Under the pieces are notes generated by a model that was not told the DNA's origin, did no database searches, and worked only from the letters and a program-made list of their open reading frames with translations. From an uncultured Peptococcaceae bacterium (GTDB taxonomy: Bacteria; Bacillota; Limnochordia; Darwinibacteriales; Darwinibacteriaceae): a DNA stretch of 11,165 nucleotides. The stretch is from assembly GCA_937988745.1 (NCBI GenBank), contig CALKAR010000225.1, forward strand, positions 1 to 11,165, written 5' to 3'. Made by a program: the position numbers and the translations under genes. Position 1 is the first letter of the stretch, and each line of letters opens with the position of its first letter. Shown piece after piece: positions 1-6,474 of the stretch.

Positions 1-134
1 AGTTCTTGGTTGAGCAAAGTTGAGAAATCAGTAGCGATATGTGCGCCTGTTTGGGGGCTGCGCCTTACTTGACCAGGTGTTCTCGTTGGTGTAATACGCG
101 GCAAATTGCTAGGTACCTGGAAGCGTTCTGCCAT
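1..134 (-). CDS. Small flagellar operon protein of the TIGR02530 type (5' part only)
   Basis: The reading frame starts with ATG at 134-132 and runs off the left edge, giving 44 complete codons (MAERFQVPSNLPRI at the N-terminus, then a Pro/Thr/Arg-rich stretch and a DFSTLLNQE segment). The start lies one base after the flgD stop, and a purine-rich GGGGGGAG inside the last flgD codons is well placed as its ribosome binding site, so translation is probably coupled to flgD. In many Bacillota a short uncharacterised 'flagellar operon protein' (TIGR02530) sits between flgD and flgE; its N-terminus is typically a variable basic/proline stretch followed by an F-x-x-L/I-L motif like the one seen here. 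That family call is inference from position and this short motif, because the conserved part lies outside the window. No function is established for the family. The alternative is the N-terminus of flgE itself, which is less likely because FlgE normally starts with a short helix leading into an SGL/NN-A-N motif, absent here. Confidence 0.65.
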   Translation of the reverse strand, partial: MAERFQVPSNLPRITPTRTPGQVRRSPQTGAHIATDFSTLLNQE

Positions 135-135
135 G

Positions 136-570
136 TTACTCTCCCCCCTTTACGATTGCTGCTACTTCATCAAATCCATAGAGCCGGCCGTTCACTACCA
201 GTTGAGGCCAACCATTCTTGAATTGTACTCCAGTTACTTCTCCAAATAGCTGCTCACCATCGTGTGTGTGCAGTTCCACGGTGAGACCAATCATACGAGT
301 TGCTTCCCCTAGTGCTGCGAGCTTTTGCTGTGAAAGCATCAGATTTGTCATGTTTGTATTCAGGTTCTGCATCTGTTCTAGGCTGCTGAACTGCGCTAGT
401 TGAGCAATAAACTCTTGGTCACTAAGTGGCTCGAATGGGTCTTGGTGCTTGAGCTGAGTTATTAGGAGATGCAGAAATTGGTCCTTACCTAATTCGCTTC
501 GGCCTACGGTGCTGTCAGACCTGGCTTCATATGCTGTCTGCTGAACAGTTCCTACTGGATTGAAGTACAT
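136..570 (-). CDS. flgD: Flagellar hook cap (hook assembly) protein FlgD, short form
   Basis: The 144-residue product contains the conserved FlgD N-terminal block at about residues 26-70: LGKDQFLHLLITQLKHQDP, then a DQEFIAQLAQFSSLEQMQ segment. FlgD sits at the tip of the growing hook and is needed for FlgE polymerisation; it is removed when the hook is complete. After the conserved block come about 70 residues (MIGLTVELHTHDGEQLFGEV and onward) that form only a small beta-rich tail. The larger Ig-like domain of enterobacterial FlgD (about 230 residues) is absent, as is common in Bacillota. The ATG start at 570 has an excellent AAGGAGGTGA site 5 nt upstream, in the 12-nt gap after fliK. The FlgD order after fliK is the Bacillus order. 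It ends one base before the next gene. Confidence 0.95.
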   Translation of the reverse strand: MYFNPVGTVQQTAYEARSDSTVGRSELGKDQFLHLLITQLKHQDPFEPLSDQEFIAQLAQFSSLEQMQNLNTNMTNLMLSQQKLAALGEATRMIGLTVELHTHDGEQLFGEVTGVQFKNGWPQLVVNGRLYGFDEVAAIVKGGE

Positions 571-582
571 CGTTTCACCTCC

Positions 583-2337
583 TTAAACTCTCAAATCAAT
601 CTGGGTAAGCGGTTCTCGACTATAGGTTGAAGCCACAGCCGTTTCCTCTACTCGACTGCGGTTCACTCGCCTTGGCGGCTGCCACTGTGGTTTACCCTGA
701 TGATGTCTCTGTTCAGAGGGTTGCTCGTGGCCTCCTACATACACAGCAAGTTCAGAAACTGTGGAGCCCATGTCTTGCAGGGCACTTCGTAATTCAGGCA
801 GATTTGCCTCAATCAGGCTTTTTACCGCTTGGCTTTCCGCCACAAACTCTGCGGACACTACCCCTTGCTCTACAGCCACTCGAATCTTTAGCTCTCCGAG
901 GTGTTCTGGCTTGAGCTGGATACGAACTTCGCTCCGTTCAGTTGTCATTACCGCCTGCATGCGTTCTGCCAATTCAGGTATGGCTTCTGCCGCTTCATAC
1001 AGTTCTAGAGGTCGTTCCGCGCTCGAGTTTGACACCTCTAATGATGTATCGTTCAGTCTCTGCAGAGTTTCGCCAGCAACAGCTTCAGCTTGTTCGGGCG
1101 GCTTATTCTTCGTAGATTCCGGTTTGCGCTCGATGGACACAGATTGCTGGGAGGACTCCTCACTGGCTGCAGGCTTAACGATCTTAACCAGGAACTCCTG
1201 GCGTTTCTCAGACAAAGAGGGCTCTGTGTGTGGTTTGAGCTCGAATTCGACTGGCCATTCTATTTGCTCAACTGTGACCGCCGCTGCTTGAACTTGCTTC
1301 GTCGGTCTGGAATGGCGCTCTTCATTTACATTCTCTGTGAAACGGAACTCGGTCTGTGGTTGTGGTTCGGTTTCGACATCTTCAAGTTCGACCTCTAAAG
1401 TGACTGCTTCTTCATCAATCACCTGAACTTCCTGATTGCCATTCTCTGACGGAACTTCAGGCTGCCCGACTAGCTGTTCAACTGGGATTTCTACTGCAGC
1501 ATCACCTTTCCAGAAGAAATCGGCAGTAGTGATTGGCTCATCTGGACCTGAGACAATTGAGCGTGAAGCTTTAGTTTCAAGCTCTTGCCCGTCAGCAATT
1601 GATACTTCCATCGCTGACATGCTGGTGAAGCTGTTCCGTAATAGGCTGGTGGGTCGTTTCTCCAATTTAATTCGTGCCGCCCCAAGATGTGGTTGAACTT
1701 CCTGCTTCGGTACTGTAAAGGCATCGGAAGTGACCCGCGTTGGTGGCTCGAAGCCGATATCCACTTCGTCAGATTCTTGAAGTGGGTTAAGATACTGCTG
1801 CAGAAATGCTTCTGTACCTTGTTTACCAGTTTGCGGAACGTCATTGGTTTTTGCTGCACTGAATGGCGCTGCCATCGTTTCGCCTGGCTGTCTCAAGTTC
1901 ATCTGTTCAGGGAAAATTTTCGAAACCATTCCAGGCGGATGTCTTCTCTCGACAGGCATGGCTGTGCTTTCCAGCTCTGGCCCTAGCTCCGTGTCCGCTT
2001 TAGGTACCGGCTGCATAACCGCTACCGCCCACGTTACTTCAGCGGAAGCCGAAATTGGGACTTCGGTGTCTGTTTCATCCTCTTCTTCTGGAGTTTGCTC
2101 GGGCTCCTTCGTAGTAATGACGCTTGGAATTTTAACACCTGCCAGCGGCTCCTCCTCGGGATTCTGCGCTTCGCCCTCAGAATGCAGAAGGGCTTCAGGA
2201 GCATCATTGTTCGCTGACATAGTATGCAGGAGCGTGATGAAACCGCTGCTTTCTGCCGGCTTGGACGGTGCTTTGCTGGGAGCACTCGTTGTCGGTCCGT
2301 GGACCAGAAGCGCATTTAGTAATGTATCCGCTTGCAC
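583..2337 (-). CDS. fliK: Flagellar hook-length control protein FliK
   Basis: The 584-residue product has the typical FliK layout. A short N-terminal export region (with FITLLHTM around residues 33-40) is followed by about 400 low-complexity residues rich in Glu, Pro, Ser, Thr and Val, which would be the ruler or linker part. The C-terminal Flg_hook domain lies at about residues 465-540, with the hallmark VRIQLKPEHLGELKIRV and a following VSAEFVAES segment. A basic, Arg-rich tail of about 48 residues ends the protein. FliK is secreted during hook growth and switches the export gate from rod/hook to filament substrates when the hook reaches its set length. The start is GTG at 2337, 10 nt after an AGGAGG; a competing out-of-frame ATG lies at 2341 (see the separate entry). 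The linker is poorly conserved in all species, so the family call rests on the C-terminal domain and the position between ylxF and flgD. Confidence 0.93.
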   Translation of the reverse strand: MQADTLLNALLVHGPTTSAPSKAPSKPAESSGFITLLHTMSANNDAPEALLHSEGEAQNPEEEPLAGVKIPSVITTKEPEQTPEEEDETDTEVPISASAEVTWAVAVMQPVPKADTELGPELESTAMPVERRHPPGMVSKIFPEQMNLRQPGETMAAPFSAAKTNDVPQTGKQGTEAFLQQYLNPLQESDEVDIGFEPPTRVTSDAFTVPKQEVQPHLGAARIKLEKRPTSLLRNSFTSMSAMEVSIADGQELETKASRSIVSGPDEPITTADFFWKGDAAVEIPVEQLVGQPEVPSENGNQEVQVIDEEAVTLEVELEDVETEPQPQTEFRFTENVNEERHSRPTKQVQAAAVTVEQIEWPVEFELKPHTEPSLSEKRQEFLVKIVKPAASEESSQQSVSIERKPESTKNKPPEQAEAVAGETLQRLNDTSLEVSNSSAERPLELYEAAEAIPELAERMQAVMTTERSEVRIQLKPEHLGELKIRVAVEQGVVSAEFVAESQAVKSLIEANLPELRSALQDMGSTVSELAVYVGGHEQPSEQRHHQGKPQWQPPRRVNRSRVEETAVASTYSREPLTQIDLRV

Positions 2338-2341
2338 TCAT
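2204..2341 (-). other. Possible out-of-frame small ORF overlapping the fliK start
   Basis: An ATG at 2341-2339 begins 4 nt upstream of the fliK GTG and in a different frame. It is 6 nt after the AGGAGG of the same ribosome binding site, a better spacing than that of the GTG. The frame reads 45 codons (MSASGYITKCASGPRTDNEC and onward) to TGA at 2206-2204. The peptide resembles nothing I know and has no visible domain, so it may simply be chance. If initiated, it would compete with fliK for ribosomes. Confidence 0.2.
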
Positions 2342-2344
2342 CTG

Positions 2345-2353
2345 TCACCTCCT
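2345..2353 (-). promoter_or_regulatory. Shine-Dalgarno site of fliK (AGGAGGTGA)
   Basis: The AGGAGGTGA is a near-perfect match to the 16S rRNA 3' end. It is followed 6 nt after AGGAGG by an ATG (2341) and 10 nt after it by the in-frame fliK GTG (2337), so this one site serves two overlapping potential starts. It lies in the 43-nt gap between ylxF and fliK, the longest gap inside the operon; I see no terminator in that gap. Confidence 0.7.
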
Positions 2354-2380
2354 TTCACTGGTAGTGATCAAGAATGGTGT

Positions 2381-2926
2381 CTAGAACCCAACTAGCTGAC
2401 TAGAAAGGGACGCAGCCTGGTCGGTAGGCATGCTCTCAAGAATAAGAGCGGCGCTGCGGGCATCCATCAAGGATAGAATGTCGATTACCTTTGACGTCTC
2501 CATTTGACGTAAGATGCGGGCAGCTTCGACAGGGTCCATCTCTGTGTAAATCTCAGCTAGGTGTTCTACATTAACGCGACTGGCCCGTTCTCGGGCAAGA
2601 TTTTCTCTCTCGGCTTCCAGCTCGGCCTGGCGCCTCTCTAGGAGCTGCTCTCTTTGTTCTAACTCTCTTTCTCTAGCCATAAGAGCCAGCTCTCTTTGAT
2701 CCAGGTCAATTCGTATATTCTCTAGATAGCCGAACTGTTCTGTCTGCCATGCTTCCACTGCTTGTCCCCGTTCGTAAGTTTCCACATAAGGGGCAAGCCA
2801 GCTGATGGAGCGCGCTATCTTAAGTGCGAGGGCGTGTGCATCAATCACACCAGTTACCGAAAACACTACGACAGCTGTTACTATAGCAATAATTAGGAAA
2901 ATAATAGCAAGCGTCCATTTACCCAC
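2381..2926 (-). CDS. ylxF: MotE/YlxF-like flagellar membrane protein with MgtE-N-like domain
   Basis: The 181-residue protein has three visible parts. A single N-terminal transmembrane helix lies at about residues 5-27 (TLAIIFLIIAIVTAVVVFSV). A highly charged coiled coil runs from about 65 to 116, with repeated RE/LEQRE heptad-like stretches. A C-terminal domain of about 60 residues (118-178, with LAEIYTEMDPVEAARIL and DARSAALILESM) resembles the MgtE N-terminal helical repeat. This architecture and the position between fliJ and fliK match Bacillus YlxF and the MotE/FlbB group. MotE in epsilonproteobacteria is a periplasmic chaperone for MotB, and FlbB in spirochaetes is a collar protein. Whether the Bacillota member does either is not known. 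The protein is predicted to be anchored in the membrane with its bulk outside. GTG start at 2926 follows AGGAGG by 6 nt; this site overlaps the fliJ stop. Identity as a family member is fairly secure; function is open. Confidence 0.82.
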   Translation of the reverse strand: MGKWTLAIIFLIIAIVTAVVVFSVTGVIDAHALALKIARSISWLAPYVETYERGQAVEAWQTEQFGYLENIRIDLDQRELALMARERELEQREQLLERRQAELEAERENLARERASRVNVEHLAEIYTEMDPVEAARILRQMETSKVIDILSLMDARSAALILESMPTDQAASLSSQLVGF

Positions 2927-2936
2927 GGTTATCCTC

Positions 2937-3356
2937 CTAGGCCCTTACCCTTGAACCCATGTCATCCAAGAGTTTTTGTTCAGCACGGTCCTGCTCAAGA
3001 CGGAATTCGGCTAGGCGTCTTTCGCGCAGCTTCTCCAGCAGTTCTACTTTTTGCTTTGCTTTCATCCACACCTCGCGGGCTTCTATCATCCGAGCTTGGC
3101 ACTGAGCAATGACCTCGTTTTGCTTCTCTATTTTGCCATCCAAGTGGTCCATGTATCTGTACGCAGCTGCTCGCAGTTCTAAGTCCTTTTGAGCATAACC
3201 GAACTGAGCCACTTCGTTCTTCTTAAGTTTAAGGCTTTCTAGGTGGGCTACAGCTTCTTGGAGCTCTCTCTGTCTTTGGAGAAAAACTTCTCGCTCCCGT
3301 TCTTCCTCGATACTGCGCACGCGGAGTACCTTTTCTAATCGAAATTTGAATTTCAT
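2937..3356 (-). CDS. fliJ: Flagellar export chaperone/stalk protein FliJ
   Basis: This is a 139-residue, almost fully helical, highly charged protein. It begins MKFKFRLEKVLRVRSIEEE, the typical FliJ N-terminus (F-x-L-x-x-VL-x-x-R), and carries the characteristic late segment KVELLEKLRERRLAEFRLEQ at about residues 103-122. FliJ forms an antiparallel coiled coil that inserts in the centre of the FliI hexamer, like the gamma stalk of F1-ATPase, and helps couple the ATPase to the export gate protein FlhA. The ATG overlaps the fliI stop by 4 nt (ATGA), indicating translational coupling with fliI; the local Shine-Dalgarno match is weak. Coiled-coil composition alone would not be specific, but the terminal motifs and the location directly after fliI make the call firm. 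Confidence 0.9.
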   Translation of the reverse strand: MKFKFRLEKVLRVRSIEEEREREVFLQRQRELQEAVAHLESLKLKKNEVAQFGYAQKDLELRAAAYRYMDHLDGKIEKQNEVIAQCQARMIEAREVWMKAKQKVELLEKLRERRLAEFRLEQDRAEQKLLDDMGSRVRA

Positions 3357-4696
3357 CGACCGTCACCGCCGCTTGGGAGCTGTGCCACTTTCTGAAGCAG
3401 CTCATAAGTATCGTCCCAGATTGCTTTTTCGTTTACCCCCTGCTGGAGGAACTCTCGGAAACCATCGATGAGCTGAATAGCTAGGTCGATGCGCGGATTA
3501 CTTCCTTTAACATACGCACCAATATTGATCAAGTCCTCGGCATCTTTGTAGACAGCCATTAATGACCTAAAATGGCCAGCCAGTTTGCGGTGCTCAGGTG
3601 ACGTAATTTCCGTCATCAAACGACTTACACTGGCAAGAACATCGATAGCGGGGTAATGCTGCTGTTCAGCCAAGGCTCGGGACAGTACAATGTGTCCGTC
3701 GAGAATACCGCGAACGGTATCGGCAATGGGTTCATTCATGTCATCGCCTTCAACCAAGACGGTGTAAAATGCTGTAATCGTGCCATTGGCACCTGGACCT
3801 GTCCTTTCGAGAAGGCGTGGGAGGGTGGCAAATACTGAAGGGGTGTAACCCCTCGTTGCAGGAGGCTCACCAATTGCCAATCCTACTTCACGCTGAGCAA
3901 TAGCGAATCGGGTGACTGAGTCCATCATAAAAAGCACATCGTAGCCCTGATCCCGGAAGTACTCCGCGATAGAGGTAGCCACCATGGCACCCTTGATACG
4001 GACCAAGGCCGGTTGGTCAGAAGTAGCAACGACAACCACTGAACGCTTTAGCCCTTCAGGACCTAAATCGCGCTCTAAGAACTCTCGGACCTCTCGGCCC
4101 CGCTCACCAACCAGGGCGATGACGTTGATATCCGCACTGGTATTGCGGGCCATCATACCCAGTAGAGTACTCTTTCCAACACCACTTCCCGCAAAAATGC
4201 CCACTCTTTGCCCTTTACCGCAGGTCAAAAGTCCATCAATTGCCCGCACACCCAGCTGAAGTGGCTCATCGATACGCTGACGCTCCAGCGGTGAAGGAAC
4301 ATTACCTTGGATGGAATAGAACTGTTCAATTGGCGGAGGGTCACCGCCATCAATTGGTTGTCCTAAACCATCGAGAATCCGCCCTAGAAGACCCGGTCCA
4401 ACCCCAACCTGCAGGGGTTTGCCTGTTGCCGTAACTTCGCTCCCTGGCCCGATGCCTGATAGTTCACCTAGAGGCATGAGGAGCACGCGGTTTTCACGAA
4501 ATCCCACCACTTCGCAGGGGATTGGACTCCCATGGCGAGGCGACACCCAGCACAGCTCGCCAATGTTTGCTACTGGACCGTTGGATTCTAGAGTCAGACC
4601 GATAACCTGCACGATTCTTCCAGAGTGGACATATTCATCGAGGTTATCAAGGCGCTGAAGATAATGCCTAAGGCGCGGTGATAGCTCACTGTTCAT
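3353..4696 (-). CDS. fliI: Flagellum-specific export ATPase FliI
   Basis: FliI is the cytoplasmic hexameric ATPase of the flagellar type III export apparatus. Numbered from the ATG at 4696 (447 residues), the sequence shows the Walker A loop GSGVGKST at about 170-177, the catalytic-glutamate segment GERGREV at about 197-203, Walker B DVLFMMD at about 253-259, the EPPATRGYTPSVF segment at about 277-289, and the ATPase alpha/beta signature PAIDVLASVS at about 349-358. Length is normal for the family. An ATG four codons further upstream (4708) is also in frame. I prefer 4696 because it reduces the overlap with fliH from 23 to 11 nt and gives the family-like start MNSELSPRL, but neither start has a strong Shine-Dalgarno sequence, so coupling to fliH translation is likely. 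All catalytic motifs are intact. The flanking fliH and fliJ exclude the F-type or other type III homologues. Confidence 0.97.
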   Translation of the reverse strand: MNSELSPRLRHYLQRLDNLDEYVHSGRIVQVIGLTLESNGPVANIGELCWVSPRHGSPIPCEVVGFRENRVLLMPLGELSGIGPGSEVTATGKPLQVGVGPGLLGRILDGLGQPIDGGDPPPIEQFYSIQGNVPSPLERQRIDEPLQLGVRAIDGLLTCGKGQRVGIFAGSGVGKSTLLGMMARNTSADINVIALVGERGREVREFLERDLGPEGLKRSVVVVATSDQPALVRIKGAMVATSIAEYFRDQGYDVLFMMDSVTRFAIAQREVGLAIGEPPATRGYTPSVFATLPRLLERTGPGANGTITAFYTVLVEGDDMNEPIADTVRGILDGHIVLSRALAEQQHYPAIDVLASVSRLMTEITSPEHRKLAGHFRSLMAVYKDAEDLINIGAYVKGSNPRIDLAIQLIDGFREFLQQGVNEKAIWDDTYELLQKVAQLPSGGDGR

Positions 4697-5450
4697 GATA
4701 TAACACATCCATTAGGTGCCGGGCCATTTTACCTAGTCGTTTTTCCAGACCGGCATCGATGGTACCAGTATCAGCCTCAATGATACATCCACCAGGGGAT
4801 ACTGCAGGATCGGGTTGAAAATTGATCCTTTCTGTGCCTGTCCTGTTAAGGCGCAGCTCCTCTTCCTTGATCACGTTGTAATCATCGGGATTTAGGCGAA
4901 TAGTGCATTCGTTGGCAGCGCCCAGGCGCATATACGCTTCTTCGATAACAGGCTTGAGCCAAGCTGGGTCTTCGCTAATACTCTTCTTCACTATTTTTTC
5001 GGCAAGAATAACACTCAACTTTAGAAAATCCTGCTCAAGTTGGGCTAAGGCAGAAGTACGGTCTTGAAGTGCTGTTTCCACTGTATGTTGAAGAACTTGC
5101 ATCAGGCGTGCTGTTTCTGCATCAGCCTGCTTCTGCCCTTCTTCGTAACCCGCATCATAGCCAGCCTGATAACCTTCAGATTGGGCTTGCGCCCGCAGCT
5201 CTTCCAATTCTGCCTTAGTGCGTTCCCAGAGCTGTTCGACTTCTGCTTCAGCAGTACTTAAGATTTCTTCCGCTTTGGCCTGGGCTTGGGCGATCAGTTC
5301 CTTGGCTTCCAGGATAGTCCCTTCACGGGGACTACCGTCAAAGGCGGCTTCTTCTGAACTGGCCGCCGATTCTAACACAGGGCGGATGACCGCTTCTGAA
5401 TCATCGCTGATTAATACTTTCAGTTCGGCAGCCTTAATAATCTTAGACAA
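4686..5450 (-). CDS. fliH: Flagellar export ATPase regulator FliH
   Basis: This 254-residue product has a variable N-terminal region and a long Ala/Glu-rich coiled coil at about residues 45-90. It is followed by a run of GxxxG spacings (Gly93, 97, 101 and 105 in GYQAGYDAGYEEG), a hallmark of FliH. A C-terminal domain ends in the conserved SPGGCIIEADTGTIDAGLE at about 219-237. FliH dimerises, binds and restrains FliI, and links it to the C ring. The start is TTG at 5450. It is the only upstream choice because an in-frame TAA lies directly before it, and a GGGGAGG site is 9 nt upstream. The gene overlaps the fliG end by 8 nt and the fliI start by 11 nt, indicating coupled translation. The TTG may limit expression relative to FliG; this is inference. 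Confidence 0.94.
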   Translation of the reverse strand: MSKIIKAAELKVLISDDSEAVIRPVLESAASSEEAAFDGSPREGTILEAKELIAQAQAKAEEILSTAEAEVEQLWERTKAELEELRAQAQSEGYQAGYDAGYEEGQKQADAETARLMQVLQHTVETALQDRTSALAQLEQDFLKLSVILAEKIVKKSISEDPAWLKPVIEEAYMRLGAANECTIRLNPDDYNVIKEEELRLNRTGTERINFQPDPAVSPGGCIIEADTGTIDAGLEKRLGKMARHLMDVLYHEQ

Positions 5451-6474
5451 TTACTTCATCCTCCCCACCGCGGGAAATGATGATCTCGCCTGCCTCTTCG
5501 AGCCTGCGGATGGTGGCCACAATTTTCTGCTGTGCTTCTTCAATATCCCGCAGACGCACTGGACCCATAAATTCGATATCTTCCTTCAGCATGTCGGCAG
5601 CTCGTTTAGACATATTTTTGTAAACTCGAGAGGCCACGTCTTCGCTAGCAGTCTTTAACGCCAATGCTAAATCTTTTGTATCAACTTCACGAAGAACCTT
5701 TTGAATAGAGCGATCGTCTAGGGTGACAATATCCTCGAAGACAAACATGCGTTTCAAAATCGATTCTGCAAGCTCCGGGTCCTCTTCTTCCAAAGCGTCA
5801 ATAATGGTTTTTTCTGTAGCGCGATCAACCATGGACAGGATCTCCACAGCTGCATCGATCCCGCCTGCCATGGTGTAGTCTTCCACAGCAAAGGCTGACA
5901 GGCGCTGCTCTAAGGTTTCTTCGATTTCCTTGAGAATTTCTGGCGTGGTCCTATCAAGCAGAGCCACCCGTTTGGCCACGTCAACTTGTGTCTCGGGGGG
6001 CAGTGCCGAGAGAATCATACCCGCCTGCTCAGGATTGAGATACGACAAAATCAAAGCGATTGTCTGAGGATGTTCATTTTGAATAAAGTTTAAAAGCTGA
6101 CCCGGATCCGTTTTCCGAGCAACACTGAAGGGTCTCGTTGTAATGGTAGATGCCAAGCGGGATAATATCGCTTCTGCGCGGGCCGCTCCTAAAGCTTTTT
6201 CTAGAAGCTCGCGCGCGTAGTCAATCCCTCCTTGCTCTACATATTCGCGGGCAACATACATCTCGTAAAACTCGTTGAGAACTTCGTCCCTGACTTCGGC
6301 CCGTACGTGGCTCGTATTTGCAATTTCCCGGGTTAGAGTCTCAATCTCTTCATCCCGCAGATGACGATAGATCTGTGCTGCAATTTCTGGGCCCAGGGAA
6401 ACCATCAGAACAGCTGCTTTTTGTCTTCCTGTCATATCTGCTATTGGCAACCCGATCACTCCTCTGCGAGCCAT
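5443..6474 (-). CDS. fliG: Flagellar motor switch protein FliG
   Basis: FliG is the rotor protein that binds FliF through its N-terminal domain and generates torque with the stator through its C-terminal domain. The 343-residue product shows the N-terminal segment TGRQKAAVLMVSLGPE (15-30), the middle-domain EHPQ motif (134-137), the GGIDAAVEIL segment (204-213), the MFVF hinge motif (243-246) with FEDIVTLDDRSIQKVLREVD, the charged segment expected on the torque helix, and the family ending EFMGPVRLRDIEEAQ (301-315) and RGGEDEVIV. All domains are intact. The ATG at 6474 overlaps fliF by 19 nt and has no clear Shine-Dalgarno sequence. A TTG at 6450 (residue 9) lies 8 nt after AGGAG and would leave a 5-nt gap to fliF and a 335-residue protein, equally normal for the family. 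The outer start is given; the TTG is a serious alternative. It overlaps fliH by 8 nt. Confidence 0.96.
   Translation of the reverse strand: MARRGVIGLPIADMTGRQKAAVLMVSLGPEIAAQIYRHLRDEEIETLTREIANTSHVRAEVRDEVLNEFYEMYVAREYVEQGGIDYARELLEKALGAARAEAILSRLASTITTRPFSVARKTDPGQLLNFIQNEHPQTIALILSYLNPEQAGMILSALPPETQVDVAKRVALLDRTTPEILKEIEETLEQRLSAFAVEDYTMAGGIDAAVEILSMVDRATEKTIIDALEEEDPELAESILKRMFVFEDIVTLDDRSIQKVLREVDTKDLALALKTASEDVASRVYKNMSKRAADMLKEDIEFMGPVRLRDIEEAQQKIVATIRRLEEAGEIIISRGGEDEVIV
5451..5464 (-). promoter_or_regulatory. fliH ribosome binding site with embedded ATG-AAG-TAA
   Basis: The Shine-Dalgarno GGAGG (5464-5460) lies within the last codons of fliG, 9 nt before the fliH TTG. Directly after it come ATG AAG TAA (5459-5451), a two-codon frame that is in phase with fliH and ends at the TTG. 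The ATG is too close to the Shine-Dalgarno core to be a normal start. The in-frame TAA proves that fliH cannot begin further upstream, which fixes the TTG as the first possible start. Confidence 0.65.

Noticed and set aside
761..1291. A 176-codon plus-strand open frame opposite the fliK C-terminal half
   Set aside because: It is antisense to the conserved Flg_hook domain, and the predicted peptide has no recognisable motif. fliK accounts for the coding constraint.
1844..2395. A 183-codon plus-strand open frame opposite fliK
   Set aside because: It has a low-complexity Ser/Ala/Gly composition, follows the complementary strand of the Glu/Pro-rich fliK linker, has no ribosome site of note and resembles no known family. 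It is a shadow frame.
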